Notes under the pieces: model-generated
Database searches by the model: none
Seen by the model: the letters and a program-made list of their open reading frames with translations, nothing else
Told to the model about the DNA's origin: nothing
Shown: positions 25,291-34,748 of the stretch, piece after piece
Layout: each line of letters opens with the position of its first letter
Position numbering within the stretch: position 1 is the stretch's first letter
Position numbers and translations under genes: made by a program
From: Xylaria sp. FL1777
Taxonomy: Eukaryota > Ascomycota > Sordariomycetes > Xylariales > Xylariaceae
Direction of reading: 5' to 3'
Length of the DNA stretch: 51,744 nucleotides
NCBI GenBank assembly: GCA_022578965.1
Contig: MU400765.1
Location: 1 to 51,744, forward strand

Positions 25291-27309
25291 ATGAGGTTAG
25301 AACATATTCTCCTCCTCGCAGCCTTCGGGCACCAGTCCGCCACGGCCGGATCTCTTCCAACCCCGAGGCTCAAACCTCGAGACAAACCCGCCCTACCAGA
25401 CCGGAAACCCTTTGGCTTCGGCGCCGCAGCGACGGGCGGGGGAGTAGCTCACGAAAACAACACGTACGTGGTGGACAACATGATGGATCTGCGAACGGTT
25501 CGTATGTGCACACTGGAGTCATTTTCTTCCCTTTCTGGTAACCTGAGTACTTCCAATATGTCGTAGGAGCATGCATCAGGGGCATAATATTCACTCAAAA
25601 GAGTAACTACTGACTCCAGCAAGCATAGTGAAGATGGACGAACCGCGAATAGTGTATGTGAAGGGCGAGATCCAGGGGAATCAGATCAATGAGACGTTCT
25701 GTGGGGATTGCCAATACTATATCGATTCGAGCAATGTGCCGGAATTCAACTTCACTCTCTACATTATGGCACTCAACGCTACCTACACGGACGCCGTTAA
25801 GGCGGCTGTGGCTGCGAACCAGACGTTCGAAGGCCGGAATGCAACGGAGTATTTGGAGTTACTGAACCATCAAAATGTGTGCCTTTCTCTTTCGACCATG
25901 TCGGGAGCTGACATAACGTGTACCGTATTTACTTACCAACATCGTGAAGCTATAATTAACATCTGTGGTGACACCAGGGATGGCGCGGCATAGCACAAAA
26001 CGTCCAGAAATCGTGGGAGTCAATCGATGCTCAAGGGAACCTGACTCTGATCGGAATGGATGTGAGTAAATGAATGAATCTTTTTCTTCCTTCTGCTACG
26101 TAGATATCATATTAGAAGCCACCATTCCTACTACTTGGCACTCCAACTTGATTCGTAACCCTGAATATACGCGCGGGTGTCGCGTAGAAAGGAGAAATCC
26201 CCAGTTAACTCCATCATCTAGTCTACAGCATATCTCCATGGTGTATCCTTAGTTTTCAACAGCCGCAGTAACATAATAATGCGAAATCTCCGCATATCCT
26301 CACCACGGGACTGCTTCCCTGCGCCAGAAACGTACCCATCGAGCTGGAACGCGCGATACGACGCTGTATCCTTCGTGACGACGACAACGGCCTGGCTAGA
26401 CGGAAACGTATTCTCCGATAGCACAGCCGGCGCGGTCGCGCCCGATGAGTTTCTCTGGGGATGGGAGGTGGACCATTACGACGGGCTCTTCGACGTCGAG
26501 GACGGCTCGGACGCTATCACCTTCAGCCACAACGTCGTCGCGAACCACCATAAGAGTCTTCTATGGGGCGGCGGCGAGAAGGAGGGATCTCGCGACATGG
26601 GCAAGATGCGTTTCACCGTCTTCGGGAACCGGTTCGCGAATTCCTCGAGCCGGAACCCCCTCATGCGCTTCGGAACCTTCTACATCGCCAACAACGTCTT
26701 CTCGAACTACGAGAACAATCCCCCCTTGTACTCGTCCTCTGACGAAAAATCTAGCTCGTATTCTCCGGAGCCGCGGACGAAAGGCGATATTTCCAGAGTC
26801 GAAGATAATGCTCCCTACATGCCCGATTTCCAATATAACTTAGGCATATACAACCTGTAAAGCAATCCCCATTCCCGATCAACCAGAAGGATTATACAAA
26901 TCCACTGACCAGACGTCGCACACGTAGATCATCAGTTCTAGTCTCAGGGAATTACTTCGACCAAACAGGCGCCTATCCGGACGATGCCACTCGCATCTTC
27001 ACGTTCTCGGACCTCGCGACGCCGGATCAGCCCGCGAGGTTCTGCTCACCGCCCGACGCATCGTCCTTAGATGCGGGACAGCTCAGCTCACTCGCGCAGC
27101 CACAGAGCAGTCTGAACGGGGGAATGGTCAACCTGACGGCCAACGTATTGCAGACCTTCGCGTACTATCTTAGCGAAAAGATGGATTCTGTCGACGGTGG
27201 GCTTGTGGCAGACTGCGCTAAGTTTGAGGGGCAGGATATGCCAATCAGGTTCAACACGGCGGAGGAGGTGCTTGAATACGTGCTCGGGAACGCGGGACAA
27301 GTTGATTGA
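25291..27309 (+). CDS. Secreted pectate lyase, polysaccharide lyase family 1
   Basis: I reconstruct five exons: 25291-25501, 25620-25876, 25978-26065, 26229-26856 and 26928-27309, giving 521 aa with phases that join throughout. The N-terminus MRLEHILLLAAFGHQSATAG is a clear signal peptide, followed by the FGFGAAATGGG start of the lyase fold. PL1 hallmarks are AWLDGNVFSD, DGLFDVEDGSD, ANHHKSLLWGG and RNPLMR at about residues 327-332, which fits the RxPxxR motif holding the catalytic Arg. The enzyme should cleave de-esterified pectin by beta-elimination outside the cell; pectin lyase activity cannot be excluded. Intron 1 is an introner-like element (see separate entry). Intron 2 has a weak GTGTGC donor and is the least certain junction. 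Introns 3 and 4 restore TYLHGVSLVFNSRSN and GIYNLSSVLVSGNYF, which support them strongly. Confidence 0.9.
25502..25619 (+). mobile_element. Introner-like element (ILE) copy 1: intron 1 of the pectate lyase
   Basis: This 118-bp intron begins GTATGT and ends CTGACTCCAG. Splicing joins codon C|CA (Pro71) and restores the frame ...DLRTV-P-SIVKMDEPRIVYVKG. It is 105/118 identical to the intron at 48838-48955 (minus strand) in an unrelated gene, with no gap. Ten of the 13 differences are transitions. A perfect 9-bp inverted repeat, CTGGAGTCA at 25513-25521 and TGACTCCAG at 25611-25619, spans nearly the whole intron and would pair in the RNA. The flanking exon bases share nothing with those of copy 2, so the repeat unit is exactly the intron. 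A TAAC branch-point candidate lies in GAGTAACTAC just before the right arm. Confidence 0.9.
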
Positions 27310-27593
27310 AACATGCTGTATGAGAGTCACGGATACTACTACATGGTTATCGGGTCCTTCATTGCCTGCCAGATATGCTAAGCTTAAGTAGATACCAGGA
27401 GTATATGAATACGTCTTGGGGAAACATATTGATTCTCATAGTATATAAGCTATAAATGCGAATGCCAACGTCAACTCAATCATAACTGTTATGCGCCCCG
27501 GAGTAGCGCTATGCGTCATCACCACCTCATATAGAGTGGATGAAGATTCTATATATCTTTAGTTATACACTCTCGTATTCTCACATCGCGAAC

Positions 27594-30500
27594 CTAAGAT
27601 TCATCGGAGGTGGCTTCCATATCCATGTCAGAACTCTCTCTAGTAGCGATAGGAGTATGATCCTCTAGTTCATCCGTCTGATGCACTAATCCCTCCCAGT
27701 ATTTTCCACCAGTACGCATCACAAGATAGGGATTGATATCAGCCGCGAAGTACTTCTCACGTCTCGTAGTCGCTCTAGAGCCACCTTCAAGAGCCGAGAG
27801 GGCCGCTCTTGTCGTTCGCATGCGCTTTTTTTCAGGTCTTCCGCCTTCGCTTAGAAGGTTGCTTCGCATACGGCGTTCATTGTGGAGCCGTTGGTCGTAG
27901 GACACGATACTGCGAACATATGGAGCCACATCTAGGCATAGAGGAGTCATTTCCCTATCGAATACGGACGGGTCAAGAGAGTTATTTGCATGTATCTTTT
28001 CAGAAACTGCAATAGGATCGAAGGCCAGGCTGTAGTCTTTGCGTGTGATTGGACCCTCAGATCGTGAAGACATCTTGAGATGATGCTCGATATCGCTCGT
28101 AATACGCCTCTCATCGAATCGATTTATAGGGCTCGCATTTGGGGAGAGCAAATCAGCATCAACTAGTTTCGATTGAGCAAGGACTCTTAGTGAAGTAGAT
28201 AAGTCCTGTGAGATTGAAGCACAATCATATAGTGGGGTAACTTCTAAAATCTTATCACCAATTGTGAAGTCGTCCAACGTCTTGGTATGTAGATGCGGCG
28301 TCGTTGCATCAAGAACAATGTGGTTTGAGAGAGGTGACAGGAAAGGGCCGCACATATCAGATTCACTTATGATATCCGCGAATGTCTCGATAGACTGTAG
28401 AAGGGCGAGGCGGGCGGTTCGTGAAGAGGCTCCCTCCGTAGCTTTCTTAGCCCAACAGGAGGGATCTCCAATCTTGTGGTGATCAGAGATATCCAGGCCC
28501 CAATACTCCCATGCCTCTCGATACAAATCTGGGACAATGGAGGGTAACGATGACTCCATAGTTACCAAGTCCCTGCTGAGCCAGCCCATACCACTGTGAT
28601 ATGTATCTTGACTGACAACTCGAATCGTTTGCCCTTCTTCGTCAACATCACTACCTTTTGGCCATCGGGGATAGAACCAGTCAAAGCCACCGCGAAGGTC
28701 TCCAACGCCAATCTGGCACCAGTAGTTTAGTTCGGTGATTGCAGCGCGGAGGTCATGACCGCGCGAGTCATAGAGAGCCTCAATGGCATGTCTCTTGAGA
28801 GTGTGCCCTTCATTGGCGGCAATCAAAAGAAGCATATCTACCGCTAAGTCTGCGGGTGGGGAGGCAAGGCGAAAAATACCATGGAGTTTTAGGCTTTGCA
28901 AAGGCACAGTCGATTCGTTGTTACAGGTCATTACGAATGGCCGTTTCGACTGGGCAATCATGGAGATAATAGTAGCCCAAAACTGTTTATCTTCTTCATA
29001 GAGAATATCAACTTCCTCTAATAGAATTAGTGACTGTTTTTGATCCCTATTGGGCTTCTTCTCTTGTGATACAGGCTCCGGAGCTTTAGAGGTTTGGTCA
29101 GCCTTGCTAGCCTTTTTTGTCGGTTGGGATTGTTTTGGCTTGAAGAAAGATGTCATCATGCCCTGCTTCCCAGATGTGAGGTCCTTAACAACCTCCTCGT
29201 CTGTCGTAATATATCCCCGGTGCTCATCTTTCTGATGATGCTGAACGAGATGATTTCGTGTCATATCCCCAACCCTTTCCAATATGTCTTTGCCGCTTCT
29301 ACGTGCTCCGGCGTTGACCTCAAAGACTTCAAAATCGAGCTCCTTGGCTATCGCATATACTGTTGCCGTTTTGCCGCATCCATGTGGACCACTCAGTAAG
29401 ACAGCATTGGCCAATCTGTTTCCAGGTTTGCTTCCTCGATCTACTCCATCACCAGACCGCACAACCGTTCTCTTGGCTCCGTGCGTAAGCCATTGCGGCT
29501 CGTTATCCGAGATCTCGTCCATATCGCTGGATTCATCACCACTGGATACCACAAATCCTTCTAGTTTTTTATGTCTACGCTTTTTTTTTGGAGCAGAGCT
29601 GTTTTTAGGCTTAGGTACATTGTCCGACGCACCTGTGTCCACCGCTTGGACTTTCAAGCTCTGGAGCCAGTCCCTTAAAAGCTCGGCTTCTCGTCCGCTT
29701 TGAAGTACACACTGTGCCGACGTAGGTGCGTACTTCTGGGTCCAAGCAATAGATTCGCATGTGCACTTGTCAAATGCAGACAGCGTAGTTGCTATAGCGT
29801 TATATGCATGATTGATTGCTGGGTGTGTCTTCACCAAGCCACCGCTATTGTACAGCGTGCGAAGCTCCTTGAAAACCCGTGCTTGGAGTTTCCGGCCACT
29901 TTCGAAGTGTTTGATGGGTACTCGAACCTGGGGCGCTACGGGAGCAAAATCTCCATGATTGGTCAATTTCAGACCGTCGGCAATCTGGCGAATACCTAAT
30001 TTCAAAGCCCTGTCACACATGATACTTTCATGCTGGCCGATGTGAATGACTTGCCCCTTGGCCTTGCGTCCTCTGGAGCTCCCCAGGATTGGTCCAAGTC
30101 CAGTACGGTCGATAAATTGTAGTGACAACTCATCGCGAATGTGAACCATGTCACGCCATGGCCACACTGGATATTGCGCTCCTGGAATTTTCATTGTACC
30201 TTTCTTTAAGCCTAGATTTGAGAGTGCCGAATTCGAAGGCGTGGGACGAGTTTGCGCGGAGGAGCAGGGAGTCGACGTGAAGATAACTTGTCGTTTAGAT
30301 GATGTCTTGCCTATTTTTGCTGCCTTCTGATCGTCATCGTGGGTGGAAGACGCACCGTTGGTTTTGGTCTGGAAGAATGGATGTGCTGGCTTTTTGGGCA
30401 ACACAGTCGCACCTATTTTTGGAGTTATTGTTCCCAAGGCCATGCCACTGGTGTTCCTCTGACTGGAAGGTGGTGTACCGGGAGTTGGATTCGTTAGTGC

Positions 30501-31280
30501 CGGTGAAGGAATTCGCGAGGTTCCCAAAAGTACTCCGTTAATCCGCTGGCCGACCTGCTCTCGCGATGTCGCATCAATTCCGTATAGTATGGTGATGACC
30601 AAAGCTTTAGGTTTTCGGCCACGCCTTTTACCTGAGGTCGAGGTTGATGCGAGTGCTGATGGTTTAGCTCGTGGGGGTGATCCAATTGTGCCAGTTGTCA
30701 GGTTCAACTTCAGCAGCTTCTGCGACTTCTGTGCACATGTAGAGTCGGGCTCTCTTCGAATCTCCTGATCTGTCCGGGTGCCATGTTCGAACTCAGCAAC
30801 GCATTGGGAGGCTTGTATGGAGTTGGGGCTGGCGTTGCAATTGACTGGTTCTCGCAGTTGTTCACCATCTTGCGTCTTTTTGAGTTCGGGCTGATTACCC
30901 TTCGCATTTTCCTGCACAAGGTGTTTGGCAATACTTGGACCAGCAGAAACTCGTGTCCGGCGTTTTGTACGTGGCGCCCTAGGAAGAGCCGTCTCAGGAG
31001 CGCCAGAGAGGGGCTCTGTTTTCCGACGCTTTCGTTTGCGTTCGCTAGGCTCGAAGTCGTTGTTGTTGTTGTTGTTGTTGCGGTGGTTGTTGCGGTGGTT
31101 GTCGCGGTGGTTGTCGCGGTCAACAGGGTCGTTCCTCGATTCGTCGGACGCAGGACTGCACGAAGGATCGGGGGTCGGGGGGGTCACAGCATCGTTGGTC
31201 TTAGAGACGGCGGCGGGCGCTGAGAAGAAGGGGTGTAGTTTCTTGAGTTGCGCCTCGGCACCATCGCCAGTCTCGGCCAT
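27594..31280 (-). CDS. elg1: Elg1 (ATAD5), PCNA-unloading RFC-like AAA+ subunit
   Basis: One uninterrupted exon encodes 1228 aa. The AAA+ core shows Walker A GPHGCGKT (631-638), Walker B LILLEEVD (about 751-758) with the LEEVD variant typical of Elg1 rather than the DExx of Rfc1, and sensor-1 MTCNNE (784-789). The N-terminal half is disordered and basic, with an Asn/His run (about 55-74). Elg1 replaces Rfc1 in an RFC complex with Rfc2-5 and removes PCNA, especially SUMO-PCNA, from DNA after replication. A perfect PIP-box, QGMMTSFF (706-713), lies between Walker A and B. PIP-like HPFF motifs occur at 16-19 and 300-303. The gene converges on the pectate lyase (284 bp between stops) and diverges from utp8. 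The ATG at 31278-31280 is the only sensible start. Confidence 0.92.
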   Translation of the reverse strand: MAETGDGAEAQLKKLHPFFSAPAAVSKTNDAVTPPTPDPSCSPASDESRNDPVDRDNHRDNHRNNHRNNNNNNNDFEPSERKRKRRKTEPLSGAPETALPRAPRTKRRTRVSAGPSIAKHLVQENAKGNQPELKKTQDGEQLREPVNCNASPNSIQASQCVAEFEHGTRTDQEIRREPDSTCAQKSQKLLKLNLTTGTIGSPPRAKPSALASTSTSGKRRGRKPKALVITILYGIDATSREQVGQRINGVLLGTSRIPSPALTNPTPGTPPSSQRNTSGMALGTITPKIGATVLPKKPAHPFFQTKTNGASSTHDDDQKAAKIGKTSSKRQVIFTSTPCSSAQTRPTPSNSALSNLGLKKGTMKIPGAQYPVWPWRDMVHIRDELSLQFIDRTGLGPILGSSRGRKAKGQVIHIGQHESIMCDRALKLGIRQIADGLKLTNHGDFAPVAPQVRVPIKHFESGRKLQARVFKELRTLYNSGGLVKTHPAINHAYNAIATTLSAFDKCTCESIAWTQKYAPTSAQCVLQSGREAELLRDWLQSLKVQAVDTGASDNVPKPKNSSAPKKKRRHKKLEGFVVSSGDESSDMDEISDNEPQWLTHGAKRTVVRSGDGVDRGSKPGNRLANAVLLSGPHGCGKTATVYAIAKELDFEVFEVNAGARRSGKDILERVGDMTRNHLVQHHQKDEHRGYITTDEEVVKDLTSGKQGMMTSFFKPKQSQPTKKASKADQTSKAPEPVSQEKKPNRDQKQSLILLEEVDILYEEDKQFWATIISMIAQSKRPFVMTCNNESTVPLQSLKLHGIFRLASPPADLAVDMLLLIAANEGHTLKRHAIEALYDSRGHDLRAAITELNYWCQIGVGDLRGGFDWFYPRWPKGSDVDEEGQTIRVVSQDTYHSGMGWLSRDLVTMESSLPSIVPDLYREAWEYWGLDISDHHKIGDPSCWAKKATEGASSRTARLALLQSIETFADIISESDMCGPFLSPLSNHIVLDATTPHLHTKTLDDFTIGDKILEVTPLYDCASISQDLSTSLRVLAQSKLVDADLLSPNASPINRFDERRITSDIEHHLKMSSRSEGPITRKDYSLAFDPIAVSEKIHANNSLDPSVFDREMTPLCLDVAPYVRSIVSYDQRLHNERRMRSNLLSEGGRPEKKRMRTTRAALSALEGGSRATTRREKYFAADINPYLVMRTGGKYWEGLVHQTDELEDHTPIATRESSDMDMEATSDES
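31060..31116. repeat. Coding microsatellite/minisatellite in elg1
   Basis: (GTT)7 at 31060-31080 is followed by three copies of a 12-bp unit CGGTGGTTGTTG/CG (31081-31116). On the coding strand this makes a run of Asn preceded by NHR/DNH repeats in the disordered N-terminus of Elg1. All changes are in multiples of three, so length variation would keep the frame. Confidence 0.9.
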
Positions 31281-31825
31281 ATTAACCGGCAGATTTGGTC
31301 AGGTCGATGTCCGAGGCACTTTCCCTGGTTTGAACGGGTAAATCATGAGGGAGGCTCTATAGTCGTGTGATGCGATGGCTATGTAGGGGGCGTGTGAACA
31401 GATGGTCTACATAAATGGTGTAAAGCAGGAGGAGGTACTATGTAGGTGAAGGGGAGGGGATAGACAAGCAGTTGTGAGGCTGTTGTACATTTTAACGAGC
31501 GCTGCTGCAAGCTGGAGTCGCGTCTCTGGGTCTAGGCAGTTGTGGGAATCGCGGTCGGCGCGTCATGATTTAAACCTCTGTTAATTGAGCTTTCAGGACC
31601 CATTCTCTCCCGGGTGTCGGACAGCTGACTGAGGTGGCTTGCCGGTAGTACCTACCCATTCCTAGATAAGTAATTGCCCCACCATGATCGGTGTTTTTGG
31701 ATCATGCAAACCGACCATGGGCAACTTTTTTTCTTAGGCTGGATTAAGCTGGGAGCTGTCAACGGCGCAGCGTGAACTCGAAGAACAAGCTCGAGTGCCA
31801 CCACTCGACCACTACGGCCCCAGCA
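31281..31825. other. Shared divergent promoter region of elg1 and utp8
   Basis: This 545-bp stretch lies between the two start codons. It is GC-balanced with short G-rich and C-rich runs. No TATA box or repeat stands out, and short frames seen here have no family resemblance. It must contain the 5' UTRs and promoters of both genes. Confidence 0.6.
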
Positions 31826-34748
31826 ATGGCTTCCCAGTTCCAAGTCCAGAAGCCCTATGTGCTGACGACCCTACCTCGGCCTCTCGATCCAACCACGGGC
31901 ACGTACGTCGTGGGCGAGGTACACGGATATGCGCCGGGATCCAAGAAGCGGAAAAGGCGCCGGGCGGAATTGACGGTGGGAGTCGACGGAGAAGCAATAA
32001 ACATCTACGATGTAAGTCTGCTCCCCGATCGCTATATATATATATATTATACCTACCTACCTACCTACCTACCTACCGGTACGCAAGAGTGCTTGCTAAG
32101 TTGCGCCTGTTGTTGCTGTGCAGGTCTCATCCTCAAGGCTCGTCACATCATATCCCATTCCTCCTCAGTCGCGCCTCTCTTGCCCAGCTAGCTCCATCCG
32201 ATTGAAATCCGCTTCGACCAAGCATGTGTCGCGCTATACCTACGTCGCGTTGGATGAGTCCCGGGCAAACAAGGTTACCCTTTTCAAAGACGGCATCGGC
32301 GAATCGGGCAAGACGAACCAAGTCACTCGCTCGGCATCACTAGGTCAAGGTCACCCTATCGTATGGCTTACGCCTGTGTCGAACCTCGCAGCTGTTCATG
32401 ACACCACAGATGCCATTTTCGATAGTGAGCTTTTGGTTGTAAGGGCAGACGGCGAGGTCATATGCCTCGATGGCGACAGTCTGAGGCAAAAATGGGCATC
32501 AACCGCTTTGGTAATGCTTCAAGAGCTTACTAATGATGCGAGGACAAACTTTACCGTCGAATTTTGCCGTTCTGTCTTGGTTTCCGAAGTAGTCAAGGGC
32601 ATATTCAAGGGAAACAGTGATGTATTCAGCCTGCTCTCTGACCCTGGCCGGGATCTCGATGAAGAAATGGAGGTTTTGGTCTTGGTTTCTAGCTCTGGTC
32701 CAGCCAGTCATCGTTGCCGGCATCTCCACGTTGTCGGCCGGCTACCCTCAACACTAACCTATATACAAGAAAATCGAGGCATTGTACAACTTCATGTCAT
32801 GCCTTTGGTGACCTCCCATGAAAAACTGGGCAGGTCACGGTCCTATCGCCTTGACACCCGCAACGGGGCTCTATTAGAGCTTCATCACCACACTATTGTC
32901 ATTCACGACTTAACGACAAGCGTACCAAAAATTACGTCAACTATGCAACTGGACGGCACCAATTCGTTTCTATCGCTAAGCAAGACTTCCCTCTTGTGCT
33001 CTACCAATACCCAGCTCTCTGTTTTCAACCCAGTTTACAGGTCACTGCAAAACACCGTTGATATCGATCTGGCATCTCCAGGACAGACAGTTACTGGGAG
33101 TAGTGAAGATTCTGTTGCATGTCAATTAGTCGCTTACTTCTCTCCACTAGAGCGTGCCATCTCGATCGTCGGCTCTAATCTGGTCGCGATTCAGTTAGAG
33201 GTACCCAAGAATCGACATGCAAAACGACGCGCTGAGGGCCTCCTCATTGATTCAATAGGACGCGGGCTTCCCATGTCAAACAGGAGCTCAATGCCATCGT
33301 CAAAATCGCCAGCCAAGGGCTCCATCTTTTCGAATTATCTTCCGGGCTCGATAAGAGGTGACTATTGGGGAAAATGGACGGCAGATCAAGAATACGCTGA
33401 CTCTCTGCTGAATTCTAACAATATTTTTGGCTTTGAAATATTCCTTGCGGAGAAACTGGGTATTCAAGTGGAGACAGTTTCTGTGCAGAACGAAGATAGC
33501 ACGGACACATCGTCTAAAAATTCTCTGGTCTGGCGTCTTCCTAAATCACGCGCAAACTACCCAGCCGTAGATAGGAGATGGATATTATTCACCATAAGCC
33601 GGTCATTCCAGTGGAATAACGCCTTACCGGAAGACTCAAAAATTCCCCGGCTAATTTTCCAACTGCCACAAAGTAATATTCTGTATTATTTGGTAGATGC
33701 CGGGCATTTAACGCTATCAAACTTACGAGCAGCCTTCCGAGACAGACTCATCGAAAAGGAGCTAGTTGACAGTTTCCTCGCCGAGGAACTCGTCTCACGA
33801 CTCTCAGAGATCGACCCCTCCCTGGAACTTTTGGTAGTTTACCTATCTGCCACCCAAGTAGGTGCTTTAGAGATTCTCTTAGTACTCAGGACGCTTATGA
33901 AGAGCTTGGAGTTGGTCAATGACTCCAATAAGCCTCTTCCTAAGCTTCTAACAAACGGCGTGGCCGAAGACGCCACAAGTGAAAACGACACGGCCGAGAA
34001 TGAGAACATTGGCATGGAGTTGGATGATCTAGAAGACGAAATTCAGAAAACGGTATCTTACCTTAATAACGAGGATGCCGGCATCCGTGGCAGAGGACTC
34101 AGCGTCGCCTTCACCAAGCTTGGAGCATGCCCACGCTCCTCCGGTGTCAAAGCTCTGAGAACCACCTTTAAGCCCCAGGAGATCCTATCCCTGATGTACG
34201 TGCTGCGAATTGAACTGGTCAAAGGTGGCTGGACGGATCGTTACCTCGAGGTCGACTACCGCGACGAAAACGCCCCATTCGACGCCCCTCCCGACGGCAT
34301 TATAAAGCTCATCGCCGACCTCCTAGGATTCTGCCTAGACTCCCTGGGGCCGGGCGGCTGGCTTCTGAACGACACTATGCAGGCGAGCGATGACGTGGCA
34401 GACTTTGTCGGATCACTAACGCACGAGGTCAGCGCAGCCCTTGAAGGGTTGGAAGAGATGGCTTTCCTCCACAATTTCCTAGCCGGTCCAGTCAAGTACT
34501 TCGAGGAGGTCTCGAGAAAAGCGGCGGGCGCGGTGGCCCAAGATGCTAACAGCACCAAGCCCATCACAGTCTGCGTCAAAGATCCCGCGGCCAAGGCACT
34601 GCCGCTGGGCCTGAAGACTACGTCTCAGCACGTGTCGAGTCACAAGGTCGCTTCGGGTGGCGAGATCTTGCAGAGGAGTCTTAGGGAGAGGGGTCATCTG
34701 CTTAGTCAAAAGGTAGGATCATACTCTTTAGAGAGGATTGTGATCTAG
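31826..34748 (+). CDS. utp8: Utp8 family, small-subunit processome (t-UTP) component
   Basis: There are two exons, 31826-32011 and 32124-34748, giving 936 aa. The 112-bp intron (GTAAGT...TGTGCAG) is in phase 0 and joins INIYD to VSSSRLVTSYPIPP. That junction resembles the start of the yeast Utp8 beta-propeller (LTVGVDGEAI, SYPIP). A basic stretch KKRKRRR at 40-46 fits nuclear/nucleolar import. The C-terminal part (for example FKPQEILSLMYVLRIELVKGGWTDRYLEVD) is the conserved helical region of fungal homologues. Utp8 belongs to the t-UTP/UTP-A subcomplex that binds the 5' external transcribed spacer of pre-rRNA and supports rRNA transcription and 18S processing. Frames beginning upstream of 31826 use a GTG and were not accepted. 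The family call rests on sequence resemblance recalled from memory. Confidence 0.82.
32034..32077 (+). repeat. (TA)n and (ACCT)n microsatellites inside the utp8 intron
   Basis: The intron of utp8 contains a short (TA) run (about 32034-32047) followed by nearly seven ACCT units (32051-32077). Both lie between donor and acceptor and should not affect the protein. The ACCT motif is the same word found widely in the intergenic DNA of this island. Confidence 0.9.

Noticed and set aside
25291..25566. Pectate-lyase first exon read as a separate 91-aa protein
   Set aside because: The end of this frame is translated intron. Removing 25502-25619 restores the lyase frame, and the same segment is an intron in another gene.
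31772..31825. Upstream extension of utp8
   Set aside because: The extension begins at GTG and adds unrelated residues. The ATG at 31826 gives the expected N-terminus.
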